A stretch of DNA of 64,000 nucleotides from Devosia sp. Root685 (GCF_001427875.1 NZ_LMHK01000001.1:2871-66870), one strand, 5' to 3'. Positions 1 to 10,693 are shown, counted from the stretch's first letter. Translations and numbers: made by a program. The notes: generated from the letters alone by a model not told the origin.

Positions 1-7
1 CCACCGG

Positions 8-529
8 TCATTCCGCCCGGCCCTGCGTAGGGGCCGCGTGACTGGCGGAATGGGGAGATAATCGCATGAGATCTTGGGGGCGGGGATAAGATGGATAAGT
101 GGGGGGCGCATCTCGGCCCCATCGCGGCAGCGGAGTCCTGGCTTCAGACGTGTTTTGACGGGAACCCGTCGGCGTCGAGGGCGGGGGAGAGGATGTGTTT
201 GGGGGATTGAGCAGACCTTCCTTGGTGTAATGGGCGTACCGCTCCTCGAAGGTGAGGCCCGCGGCGGTGAGACGGGTGACCAGGATCGAGAGATCGGCCA
301 TGGTCATCGGCTCGTCCTCAAAAACCTGCCGGAAACCCGGAATATCAGCCTCGCGGCGATAAAGCCGATTGGCGGCCCGGATCATGTTGTGGCAGGCGCG
401 GACCGTGTGGACGCCCAGCGGGCCGCCGGCCTTGTTGAAGCGCACGACATAGGTCATCGCCACCACGTCGCTGTGCAGGCGATTGTAAGCCACGATACGG
501 CGCTGGCTGAGAAAGGGTTTTGCTGACAT
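8..529 (-). CDS. Small orphan protein of unknown function
   Basis: A 173-residue product that I do not recognise. The start at 529 is preferred over a longer upstream frame because GGAGG lies 8 bases before this ATG. The first 100 residues look like a folded, mostly helical domain (it opens MSAKPFLSQRR and contains FEDEPMTMADLSILV). The last 70 residues are Pro/Ser/Thr-rich and look disordered. The neighbours are a frameshifted reading frame and a small HTH protein, so this end of the window looks accessory. No signal peptide or membrane segment is visible. Confidence 0.65.
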   Translation of the reverse strand: MSAKPFLSQRRIVAYNRLHSDVVAMTYVVRFNKAGGPLGVHTVRACHNMIRAANRLYRREADIPGFRQVFEDEPMTMADLSILVTRLTAAGLTFEERYAHYTKEGLLNPPNTSSPPPSTPTGSRQNTSEARTPLPRWGRDAPPTYPSYPRPQDLMRLSPHSASHAAPTQGRAE

Positions 530-652
530 TGCGGCCTCCGGTTTGGGGAGGCAAGAATAGGGCTGACGGCGAGGCAGGGGATTAGTCGCCACGCTGGCCG
601 GATTTGGCATGGTGGCAAAACGGGTTAGGGTTTTTTGCGCGCGGGGGACAGA

Positions 653-867
653 ATGCGTAAGGTGGACATTTATACCGACCACGGGCCGATCAGCATTCTG
701 CTGGTGGCGATCAAGGGCGCCATGGTGGGGATTTTCTGAGGGATGGCGGGCACGTGCTGGTGCCGGCGAGCCACCTGGCGGTGAAGCCGAAGGAACTGGT
801 GCGACTGGTGCAGGACTTTGCGCCACGGGCCGAGGTGGACAAGCGGTTTCGGCTTTGGTTGGGGTGA
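653..867 (+). pseudogene. Frameshifted small reading frame
   Basis: A plus-strand frame opens with ATG at 653 (MRKVDIYTDHGPIS) and stops at 739. Shifting by one base near the GGGG/TTTT runs at 727-735 restores a coherent reading (LRDGGHVLVPASHLAVKPKE) that ends at TGA 865-867. The joined product would be about 70 residues. The two halves together look like one small protein, which suggests a single-base indel. I do not recognise the family. A sequencing error or programmed frameshifting are alternatives. Confidence 0.4.
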
Positions 868-873
868 GGAGCG

Positions 874-1311
874 CTAGGTCCAAGGAAGAGGCGGCGCCTT
901 CTGCCTATCTTCATCAGCCTTGCGGCGGGCCAGATAGTGTGGGTCGGTCTGAGCTACTACGCCTAGCTTTTCGACGAGCCCCAGTGGGTCAAAAACCGAG
1001 TATCCCCGCATATCGCGGCATTTTCTGATGAACCCCAGTGTCTCCAGGTCCTTAACTGAACGCTGAACGGTCCTGACGTTGAGGCCCATGCGGCGCGCAA
1101 TCACCGTCGGGCGGGCAAAGGGCAAGTGGTCAGCGTACCACCAATGCATCAGTATGTTCAGCAATACCACAAGATCGGTGGTTGATATCGAAAGCTCCCG
1201 TTGCTTTCGAAGAAGAAGATCGGGCACCGGCTGAAAGCCTGCTAACGCGGCATCACCCCATTTTGCGTAGACATTGGTCTTGGTCGCTCTGGGCAGTTCG
1301 TCGTCGGTCAT
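874..1311 (-). CDS. Small helix-turn-helix protein (HTH_36/replication-initiator-like)
   Basis: A 145-residue soluble protein. Residues about 40-110 read as a winged helix: a helical stretch containing STTDLVVLLNILMHWWYAD, then FARPTVIARRMGLNVRTVQRS and KDLETLGFIRK. This pattern is typical of HTH_36 domains in plasmid or phage replication initiators and small regulators. The start at 1311 is chosen because AAGGGA lies 8 bases upstream. A longer frame reaching 1398 lacks such a site. Target and role are unknown. It could be a leftover of a mobile element, given the broken genes around it. Confidence 0.7.
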   Translation of the reverse strand: MTDDELPRATKTNVYAKWGDAALAGFQPVPDLLLRKQRELSISTTDLVVLLNILMHWWYADHLPFARPTVIARRMGLNVRTVQRSVKDLETLGFIRKCRDMRGYSVFDPLGLVEKLGVVAQTDPHYLARRKADEDRQKAPPLPWT

Positions 1312-1486
1312 GGCATGGATCCCTTCTTGAGGACTACAGCGTAAGACCGCATCGGATGCGCTTCCACATTTGCTCGTGCTCGTCGGAAACGGCAACAAGG
1401 ATGCTGATATCTGATTACCGAGACGACACGGCAGTCGCTTTTCCTACCGTTGGGCGTAGGGACGAGTGACCATTGTTGACGCAAGC

Positions 1487-1597
1487 ACCCCCACCTAGCC
1501 TCCCCCTGACAGGGGGAGGGATCTGCCGGTAGCTCCCAAATGGCCCGGCAAGAACCGCTGCGTTCCTCCCCCTACCAGGGGGAGGTTAGGTGGGGGT
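1487..1597. repeat. Compound palindromic intergenic repeat (CCTCCCCCTG type)
   Basis: ACCCCCACCTAGCC plus CTCCCCCTGACAGGGGGAG on the left is mirrored by CTCCCCCTACCAGGGGGAG plus TTAGGTGGGGGT on the right. Each arm is itself a short palindrome. Related elements occur near 27675-27722, 27925-27960 and 37968-37990. The stretch 1312-1642 between two genes holds this repeat and another CCTCCCCTTTGGGAGG near 1621-1638. I see no coding signal there. Confidence 0.8.
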
Positions 1598-1642
1598 TCA
1601 CTTCCCTATCCGCAATGCTAACCTCCCCTTTGGGAGGGCGGC

Positions 1643-2068
1643 ATGGAAGACCGGATTTCCTTTGCGCGAAAACTGCGGCAAGACCAAACGCCGGCGGAGC
1701 GGCGGTTCTGGGTTTTGGTGCATCCGTGGCGCGAGGCCGGCTGGCATTTTCGGCGGCAGGCGCCGATCGGGCCATTCGTGGTGGATTTCGTCTGCGAGCG
1801 GACCAAGCTGGTCATCGAGATCGATGGCGATAACCACTATTCCGACGAGGGAGTTTCGCGGGACGCCAACCGCACGGCCTAGCTGCGCCGGCTGGGCTAT
1901 TCCGTGCTGCGCTTCACAAATGACGATGTGCTGGGCAGCGACGACGGCGTGCTTGCGGCGCTGCGTGGGATTCTGGGCGAGAAGAAGAATATTGATCAGA
2001 ATTGCGATGGCGTTTTTATGGGGTACACTCGCTCATCTTACGATACGCGCTCCGTTATAGATTTGTAA
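1643..2068 (+). pseudogene. DUF559-type endonuclease, interrupted by an in-frame stop
   Basis: The first 79 codons encode the start of a DUF559 (very-short-patch-repair-like) nuclease fold: RKLRQDQTPAERRFW, then a core with VVDFVCERTKLVIEIDGDNH. A TAG at 1880-1882 interrupts it. The same frame continues with LRRLGYSVLRFTNDDV and LAALRGILGE, the normal C-terminus of the family, to about 1990. It then runs through unrelated sequence to TAA at 2066-2068. GGGAGG precedes the ATG. One base change (CAG or TGG to TAG) would explain the break. The tail ends where the AT-rich cassette begins. Confidence 0.75.
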
Positions 2069-3027
2069 TAGTTGTAGAAACCCGGTGCGTATTCTATCAT
2101 GATGCAGGTCAATATTGTGAAATTTAGGAACTCAGTTCCTGCGCTGTATGATGGGATTCGGAGGAGATCGCGGTAGACGGGAGACTGAATAACTGAGGCA
2201 AGGAAGTGTTTTCGATACTGTATAAACCCTGCATGGTCTTCTACGGTAAATCGGATGGCTCCACGGGAAACATCGAGCGCATCTCTAGGGTATCTGCCAT
2301 CCTGCACGCCGTAACGCGAGACTATATCTGCAATAACCTCAGGCGATCTGTCTAGCGCACGTTGCAACCGTCGAGATGCATCCTTGGGACCCAGCATACT
2401 CTTGATGAATTGCGCCCTAGTGATGTGCAAAAATGTAGTGCAGTAGTCTGTAATTCCAGCCATCATTTTTCTCGGTCCGGTAAATCCAAATCGAATTTGA
2501 CCGGAGCGCGTCAATTGATCTGGATATATGGAGGCGGAACCAATTCGTAATTTATCTTTTATCTCAGCGGGGAGTGGCGCTCCATCGATCCACTTGTTGC
2601 TAAACTCGTGTGAAATGTCATTTAGATTTTGACGGCATCTTTCAGCTGCGTCCTCTACCAAGAGAAAATCCTTCGTGAACATCGCCAACTCTAAGAGAGC
2701 GAAGGGTTTCATTTCACTGCGATGAACCTTGATAAATTCCTTTATGTCTCTTGCTACGACTTCCATCGAATTTACCAATATCTGTGTCCTCGAATACGCA
2801 ACTGCGTATTGGGCGGGCATGCCTTGGTGGGCATCGCTATATGGATAGTTTCCAGCGGCTAGAATTCTACTATCTTCAAGTGCTGGAGCTTCTTCAAAGC
2901 CAATTATGTCTCCGTTGCTGCCTACAATTTGCGCGTAATCCCTCCCGTCGCCATTTTCTCTCTTAAACACCGGAACTACAGGTGAAGGGAATTGATCGAC
3001 AAGTTTGTAGAATTTGCTAATCTTCAT
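2038..3027 (-). CDS. Second gene of an AT-rich two-gene cassette, unknown function
   Basis: A 329-residue soluble protein that I do not recognise. It begins MKISKFYKLVDQFPSP and is probably mostly helical, with no signal peptide or membrane segment. Its ATG (3025-3027) overlaps the end of the upstream gene by 11 bases, so the two are probably translationally coupled. A longer frame to 3204 is rejected because it would overlap the upstream gene far more. Base composition is visibly lower in GC than the flanks and many codons end in A/T, a sign of recent transfer. Its role may be tied to its partner, for example as an antitoxin, sensor or effector, but nothing in the sequence fixes this. Confidence 0.75.
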   Translation of the reverse strand: MKISKFYKLVDQFPSPVVPVFKRENGDGRDYAQIVGSNGDIIGFEEAPALEDSRILAAGNYPYSDAHQGMPAQYAVAYSRTQILVNSMEVVARDIKEFIKVHRSEMKPFALLELAMFTKDFLLVEDAAERCRQNLNDISHEFSNKWIDGAPLPAEIKDKLRIGSASIYPDQLTRSGQIRFGFTGPRKMMAGITDYCTTFLHITRAQFIKSMLGPKDASRRLQRALDRSPEVIADIVSRYGVQDGRYPRDALDVSRGAIRFTVEDHAGFIQYRKHFLASVIQSPVYRDLLRIPSYSAGTEFLNFTILTCIMIEYAPGFYNYYKSITERVS

Positions 3028-3832
3028 CGAAAACGCCCTCGGACAAGTATATGTCACGCGCGATGTGGTAAACCACGGCAGATATTTCTCTCGATCCCAT
3101 GTTTCGCATGACATCGTAAGTCTTAATGTATTTTGCGCCCATGCTTGCAATTGCTTCGGCAATTCCCTTTGTGTCGAGATATTGCTGTGGGAGGATGACG
3201 GCAAGGGTGTTTCCCGATAAGCTCACGGCATTGCGGGTTTGCAATTCTACAGATGATGACCGCTCGTCGGCGGGAAGGTCTCGGTCAACGCCGGGATCGG
3301 CAATGGCTCTTGCCATCTCATGCAACCCTCGCGCCTCAAACCCGTCGAAGGGAAGTTCAACATTCTTCCTACTTGTGCCTCCGAAGTACTCTCGCTTTGT
3401 AGAGTAAAAGTGACTTATATATTTGTCTGAACTTATTTGTTCTGAAAATAGCTCAAAATCCTCTAATATCGTCTCGTCGTGGAAGTATGTTTTGTAAAGG
3501 CCTCTCTCAAATGCCCCTGAGTCGAAAGGATATACTCTGGCCGGCGTACCTATGTCTGTATTTGAATTTAATATTATAGCAACAGGAAGATCAAAAGTAA
3601 GATTGTCATTGCTTTGTTTTCTTGTTTTATATGCGGGTCTACCGAGAAATAAGTACAATAGGTTCTCGCCGAATACAGCGCATGGCGTTGGTTTCAGTTC
3701 TCCTGACAACAAAACTTCAGCAAATCTGTACGAATCTGTAGTGTGCACGAGTGGAAGCCCTAGAAGGCTAGGGGCTGTGTCCTTGATCAAATCTTGGACG
3801 CGCTTGTGCGGAGTTCTCTTTGGCGTTCGCAT
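3017..3832 (-). CDS. First gene of the AT-rich cassette, possible ADP-ribosyltransferase-like fold
   Basis: A 271-residue soluble protein. Near the N-terminus it has LPLVHTTDSYRFAEVLLSGE, which resembles the His-x-Thr strand and following helix of ADP-ribosyltransferase (ART) folds. Next comes a striking FGENLLYLFLGRPAYK block, then PFDSGAFERG, and later SSVELQTRN with a candidate Glu. A His-Tyr-Glu triad can be imagined, but that is inference only. The start codon has only a weak GGA upstream. It precedes and overlaps the 329-residue partner. Composition is AT-rich compared with uvrB and the genes on the other side. Family not identified with certainty. Confidence 0.7.
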   Translation of the reverse strand: MRTPKRTPHKRVQDLIKDTAPSLLGLPLVHTTDSYRFAEVLLSGELKPTPCAVFGENLLYLFLGRPAYKTRKQSNDNLTFDLPVAIILNSNTDIGTPARVYPFDSGAFERGLYKTYFHDETILEDFELFSEQISSDKYISHFYSTKREYFGGTSRKNVELPFDGFEARGLHEMARAIADPGVDRDLPADERSSSVELQTRNAVSLSGNTLAVILPQQYLDTKGIAEAIASMGAKYIKTYDVMRNMGSREISAVVYHIARDIYLSEGVFDED

Positions 3833-4133
3833 ATTATTCGGTCCGGCGCGTTAAATAGGCGTCCTACTTCATATGCGGAGATTATCAGCACGCACAAGAT
3901 ATTAGTTACTCGGCTGCACTAGTCTATTGTTGCCAAATTTCACGTCGGGTGCGTAGCTATCGACGTCGTAGAGATTAAGCTCTGGCAAGTTGTCGCGGGA
4001 TAACTGCGTGACCATCGCTGTGAGCCTTGGAGGCGCACTGAAACTGCTACAATCATGCTTATGCGGGTCGTCTCAATGGAACTGCCAACAGAGCTTTTGG
4101 GGCTTGTTTCACGCTGCGAAAAGCAAGCCGCCT
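3833..4133. other. Gene-free spacer between the cassette and uvrB
   Basis: About 300 bases without a credible gene. The first part (to about 3960) shares the lower GC of the cassette and probably holds its promoter on the minus strand. The part next to uvrB returns to the host composition. I see no clear att-like direct repeat bounding the cassette by eye. Confidence 0.5.
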
Positions 4134-6740
<2,607 letters not shown>

Positions 6741-6866
6741 GGCGCGGGCTCTTCTTCAGCAGAACAGGTGGGGCAGGAGAACCCTAAGATGGGTGTCCTG
6801 TCACGCAATGTCAGCAGGGAAACGGAGCACGGCTCTTAACATATTGTGAACGGAGAGGGAACAGCC

Positions 6867-8270
6867 TCAGGCGGCGTTGGCCTTGTCGTCGGCCTTCGCG
6901 TCGGCGTCGTCTGCGGGGGCAGGTTCCTCCACGATGCCGTTGATGCGCGCAAAGCCGCGTTTCAGGGCGGCAAAAACTTCGGGGTCGATGGCAGTGCCGA
7001 CGCCGCGCTCCATGGTTTCGAAGGCCATGTGGACCGACATGGCCTTGCGATAGGGGCGGTCGGCGGTGAGGGCGTCGAAAATATCGGCTGATGTGACGAT
7101 GCGGGTGTCGCGGTCGATCTCGGCTGCCCCTATGCCGAAGGGATAGCCGCGGCGGTCGAGCCGCTCGTGGTGGTCGCCGGCGATGCGGGCCATGGAACGG
7201 AAGGCGCCGATCTTGGAGAGAATGATGCGGCCGAGCTGCGCGTGGCTGCGGACCTGCTCCCATTCGTCTTCGTCGAGCTGGCCATTTTTGTCGAGCACGG
7301 TATTGGAAACGCCGAGCTTACCGATGTCGTGGAGAAGGGCAGCGCGCTTGAGCCAGCGGCGGCGTTCGGGATCATAACCGAGCTCTTCGGCGATGAGATC
7401 GGCAAAGAGGGAAACGCGTTCGCTGTGGCCTGCGGTGAAGGGGCTTTTGGCATCGACCACCCGGGCGAAGCCGGCGGCGATGTCGTCGAGATAGTCTTCA
7501 TCGACGGAACGCACGAGGGTTTGCGGTTCGAGATCGGCGACGCGATCCGGCAGGTCGTTGGCGAGGAGGGGAAGCCAGAAGAAGGCGTCATTTTCCAGGG
7601 TCGAAACTATGGCAACCAGTTCCGGATCGAACCATCGGCCTGAGCGGCTTTTCACTTCGGCAACCGCAGCGGGGGCGCCGCCGCGCATGAAGAAGACGTC
7701 GACCACCTGCGCGATCAGGGCTATGCGGGCGAAGAGGGAAATGTCGCGGCCGCGGCGCTGCAGCGGCTGGCCGGAACCGTCCCAATGTTCGTCGAGATCG
7801 AGAATGCCGTGGGCGACGGCTTCGGAAAAATGCATGTTGCGGACGATATCGGCGCCGCGCTGACAGCGTGTCTCGATCAGTTCGCGGGCGATTTCGCCGC
7901 TGCTGCGCGCCACGTTGATCATGGTCTGCAGGCGTTCCACGAAACCGGATTTGCGCGCGGTGTTGGCGAGCAGAAATCGCAGGACCTCGGGAAGCTTGTT
8001 GTCGATCAGCTTGTAGGCACCTTTGAAATTCAGGTCATCGGTCAGGTAGAGCTTGCAGATGCGCGCGGCGTTGGAGCTGCAGCCGATGTCCTTGAGCAGG
8101 AGCGTGTAATAAAGGTCGGAGAGCGAGGCTTCGGAGAGGCCGAGGCGCTTGCCGATATGCATGCCGATCCAGCAGCAACGAAGGCTATGGCCGATCGGCT
8201 GGCCCTCGGTGAGGTCAAGCGCGTAGCTCAGGGCGCCCACGACTTCCGAGAGATGAACGACGTCCTTCAT
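6867..8270 (-). CDS. HD-GYP domain protein with a degenerate second HD domain
   Basis: A 467-residue cytoplasmic protein, probably a cyclic-di-GMP phosphodiesterase. The C-terminal half is an HD-GYP domain: HDIGKLGVS at about 314-322 and HHERLDRRGYP at about 367-377. The N-terminal half looks like a worn copy of the same fold, with H28, LLKDIG at about 58-63 (Lys where the metal-binding His should be) and DEHWDGSGQP at about 160-169. The N-terminal copy is therefore probably a non-catalytic sensory or dimerisation domain. The Ala/Asp/Lys-rich tail is unstructured. It lies 126 bases upstream of uvrB in the same direction. Confidence 0.85.
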   Translation of the reverse strand: MKDVVHLSEVVGALSYALDLTEGQPIGHSLRCCWIGMHIGKRLGLSEASLSDLYYTLLLKDIGCSSNAARICKLYLTDDLNFKGAYKLIDNKLPEVLRFLLANTARKSGFVERLQTMINVARSSGEIARELIETRCQRGADIVRNMHFSEAVAHGILDLDEHWDGSGQPLQRRGRDISLFARIALIAQVVDVFFMRGGAPAAVAEVKSRSGRWFDPELVAIVSTLENDAFFWLPLLANDLPDRVADLEPQTLVRSVDEDYLDDIAAGFARVVDAKSPFTAGHSERVSLFADLIAEELGYDPERRRWLKRAALLHDIGKLGVSNTVLDKNGQLDEDEWEQVRSHAQLGRIILSKIGAFRSMARIAGDHHERLDRRGYPFGIGAAEIDRDTRIVTSADIFDALTADRPYRKAMSVHMAFETMERGVGTAIDPEVFAALKRGFARINGIVEEPAPADDADAKADDKANAA

Positions 8271-8351
8271 ACCTGTGCGCCCCTTAATCCGGCGCCGATC
8301 CTAAGGGAAATAGCTTAAGGAAAAGCCGACGTGACAATCGGTTTGATGGGG

Positions 8352-9224
8352 TCAGCAGGCGGGGATCGGGTTCTCGGCCCAACTGGCGGCCATGATGGCG
8401 ACACTTGCCAGGTGGGGCGTGCCTTTGGGGTCGAGCATGCCGTGGTCGAGGGCGGGGAATTCCCAATAGGTCAGGTTGCAGCGGCCCTCGGACGCGAAGG
8501 CGTCCACGGTGGTGCGGGCGGCGGCGAGGGGCGCGGAGGTATCGAGACCGCCCTGGATGAGCAGGAAGGGCGTATCGGTCTGGCGCATATAGTCGATGGA
8601 GCGGTGATCCAGACTATCGGCCCAGAAGCGATAGGTATGCCCGCCGAGGAGTTCGCTGCTGTTGGGATTGGCGCGTGCGGCCTCGAAACCGGCGGTGACG
8701 CTGGCTTTGCCTTCGGGCGGGACGGTGCTGAGGACCATGTCGCCAAAGCTGGTGCCGGTGGCGGAGGACAAGAGAATGGCGGCGTCTGGTTCTAGCTTTG
8801 CGGCGAGGATGGCCATGGCGAGGCCGCCTTCCGAGCCGCCGAACAGGATGAAGCGGCCGGGCTGCGGGCCGAGCGCGGCAAGGACAGCTTTGTAGTCTTC
8901 GATGCGCTGGGAGACGGTGTAGCGGTCGTAGAAATCGGTGGGGCAGTTGCGCTCGTCGATTTGCATACCGGGCGAGATGCCGGCTTTTTCGACGATCAGG
9001 GCGTCATAGGCGGGAAAGGCGGCGCGGACGGTGGCTAGGCCGATGCTTTGCGTGCCGGGACGGCAGCCGGAGCCCTGACTGAGGACAAGGAGGCCAGCGG
9101 CGGGTTTTGCGGCGCGGTCGATGGTGTAGTGGATCAGGCTGCCATCGGGGCGGGCGAGGTTTTGGACTTCCGGGGCGGCGTTTGCTGGGCCGGTAAGGAG
9201 AATGAGGGCGATGAGGCTCTTCAT
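8352..9224 (-). CDS. Secreted alpha/beta hydrolase
   Basis: A 290-residue product with a signal peptide (MKSLIALILLTGPANA). It has an alpha/beta-hydrolase core: the nucleophile elbow GGSEGG at about residue 130, an Asp candidate in GGLDTSAP and a His in LDHGML near the end. The substrate is unknown. Several Cys residues could form periplasmic disulphides. Its ATG overlaps the stop of the membrane protein gene (ATGA), making it the third, coupled gene of the PadR operon. Confidence 0.8.
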   Translation of the reverse strand: MKSLIALILLTGPANAAPEVQNLARPDGSLIHYTIDRAAKPAAGLLVLSQGSGCRPGTQSIGLATVRAAFPAYDALIVEKAGISPGMQIDERNCPTDFYDRYTVSQRIEDYKAVLAALGPQPGRFILFGGSEGGLAMAILAAKLEPDAAILLSSATGTSFGDMVLSTVPPEGKASVTAGFEAARANPNSSELLGGHTYRFWADSLDHRSIDYMRQTDTPFLLIQGGLDTSAPLAAARTTVDAFASEGRCNLTYWEFPALDHGMLDPKGTPHLASVAIMAASWAENPIPAC

Positions 9225-9868
9225 GGCGTTTCCCTTGTGCCGAAATGGAAAAGGAGCGGCAGCAGGGACAGGGCGGCGAGAGTGACCAGCGGCAGGGGCG
9301 CGGGGTGCATCAGGGCAAGGGTGATTTCGCCGTGAATGTCCGCGAGCGGCATGGTGACGCCGATATTCATGGCGGCGGCGAGGGTGGAGACAGCGAGCGC
9401 TGCGATAACAGGCCAGCGCATGGAGGCGCGGCGACGGTGGGCGGCAAAGATTGCGGCCCAGCTCAGGATGACGGAGCCGGCGAGCCAGAGGACAGCGACG
9501 CCTGAGCCCAGATCGACAAGGGCGGGGCGAAGGGGCGTGGAGGCTGCGGCGATGAGGGCGATGGCGGAGAGGAGCGCCAGAATGAGTTGCGAGGCGAGCG
9601 GCAGGCCGAGATAGACGAGGGCAGGCCAACGGGATGCCAGGCTGCGGAAGCGGCTGTCGGCGAGCATGGGTAACAGAAGCGTATCGTGGGAGCCGAGGCG
9701 GTGGAGGGCTTCGTTCTCGGCCTCTGGCCGGGGATGACCATGGGCTTCAAGGTGCTCGATCAGGTCGGCGTGGTGATCGGAGAGTTCGCGCACATAGCGA
9801 TGCACGCGGCGCGGCGAAATGCCGGCGCGGAGGAGGTCTTCGCGGAGATCGGCGAAAGCGTCATGCAT
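9221..9868 (-). CDS. Membrane protein with N-terminal HAAS/permease-prefix-like domain
   Basis: A 215-residue protein. Residues 1-75 are helical and charged (FADLREDLLRAGISPRRVHR), like the HAAS-type domains often found beside PadR regulators. About four hydrophobic segments follow between residues 85 and 212. Its start (9868) overlaps the end of padR by 8 bases, and its stop overlaps the hydrolase start. The function is unknown. The gene order suggests that PadR represses the whole unit. Confidence 0.75.
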   Translation of the reverse strand: MHDAFADLREDLLRAGISPRRVHRYVRELSDHHADLIEHLEAHGHPRPEAENEALHRLGSHDTLLLPMLADSRFRSLASRWPALVYLGLPLASQLILALLSAIALIAAASTPLRPALVDLGSGVAVLWLAGSVILSWAAIFAAHRRRASMRWPVIAALAVSTLAAAMNIGVTMPLADIHGEITLALMHPAPLPLVTLAALSLLPLLFHFGTRETP

Positions 9869-10199
9869 GGCGGGGCGCCTCCAGAACCGTGGCGATGGCG
9901 CCGGTGAGCGCGCGCCAATGGGCCGAAAGAGCGTCGAAGCGCTCGCGGCCGGTGGGGGTGACGGCATAATAGACGCGGCTGCGGCCATTGATCGTCTGGC
10001 GACGGGTGGAGAGGGCGCCGTCGCGCTCCAGCGTATGGAGCAGCGGGTAAATGACACCCTCGGCGAAGGTGAGTTGATCGGCTGACGCCTCGCGGATGGC
10101 TTGCACCAATTCGTAACCATACATTTCCCGATCGCGCAGCAGGCGCAGGACCAGAAGCTCGGGGACGCCATTGAGGAAGGTGGAAGGAGTGGGGGGCAT
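9861..10199 (-). CDS. PadR-family transcriptional regulator
   Basis: A 112-residue winged-helix repressor. It shows NGVPELLVLRLLRDREMYGY at the N-terminus, FAEGVIYPLLHTLERDGAL (recognition helix and wing) and SRVYYAVTPTGRERFDAL, all classic PadR features. The start at 10199 (MPPTPSTF) keeps the palindromic operator candidate outside the gene. A longer frame to 10250 would read through it. It is the first gene of a three-gene coupled operon and is probably autoregulated. The inducing signal is unknown. Confidence 0.88.
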   Translation of the reverse strand: MPPTPSTFLNGVPELLVLRLLRDREMYGYELVQAIREASADQLTFAEGVIYPLLHTLERDGALSTRRQTINGRSRVYYAVTPTGRERFDALSAHWRALTGAIATVLEAPRHA

Positions 10200-10203
10200 T
10201 TTT

Positions 10204-10226
10204 ATACCTATCGTTGGTAGGTGTAT
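10204..10226 (-). promoter_or_regulatory. Candidate PadR operator
   Basis: An imperfect inverted repeat, ATACCTA then a 7-base gap then TAGGTGTAT, sits directly upstream of the padR start. A further half-site-like GATAGGTAT lies at 10237-10245. Position and symmetry suggest autoregulation. The assignment to PadR is inference. Confidence 0.5.
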
Positions 10227-10288
10227 GCCTTGTGGTGATAGGTATGTCAAGGATGGTGGATCACTCGGGATTGTGATGGCGCGGGGGC

Positions 10289-10313
10289 GGAACGGAGGGC
10301 GCTGCCAGTGGTT
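10289..10313 (+). promoter_or_regulatory. Candidate EcfG-type general stress promoter
   Basis: GGAAC at 10289-10293, 16 bases, then GGTT at 10310-10313. This is close to the alphaproteobacterial EcfG consensus GGAAC-N16/17-CGTT and lies 27 bases upstream of the PRC-barrel gene. Confidence 0.5.
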
Positions 10314-10340
10314 TCTCCATCAGACGAAAGGAGATTGACC

Positions 10341-10640
10341 ATGGATCACAGCCATCACGTACGCCTTTCCAGCACCGAACTTATTCCGGGCATGCTCGAA
10401 GGCGCGACCATTTACGATGTCGATGATGAAAAGGTCGGCACTGTCGATCACATCGACGGCGTCGGGATGGACAGCACGGCCGTTGTCGATGTTGGGGGAT
10501 TTCTCGGCATTGGCGCCAAACCGGTTGCGCTGCCGCTCCACGAGCTGGACTTCATGCGCGACGAAGGCGGCGAAATTCACGCCATGACGTCGTGGACGAA
10601 GGACGAGCTCAAACAATTGCCGGAGCATAGGCGGCATTAG
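10341..10640 (+). CDS. PRC-barrel domain protein
   Basis: A 99-residue cytoplasmic protein. After a His-rich start (MDHSHHVRLSS), residues about 10-75 form a PRC-barrel-like beta domain (GATIYDVDDEKVGTVDHI, then a strand reading TAVVDVGGFLGIGAK). Such stand-alone PRC-barrel proteins are often stress-induced in this order. The start is fixed by AAAGGAGA 6-13 bases upstream. A GGAAC...GGTT promoter precedes it and hairpins follow it, so it is a single-gene unit. Confidence 0.82.
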   Translation: MDHSHHVRLSSTELIPGMLEGATIYDVDDEKVGTVDHIDGVGMDSTAVVDVGGFLGIGAKPVALPLHELDFMRDEGGEIHAMTSWTKDELKQLPEHRRH

Positions 10641-10693
10641 CATGCGGGATGCCCGGCCGTTGGCGGCGGGCATTTCGATGCGATGACGCAAGC

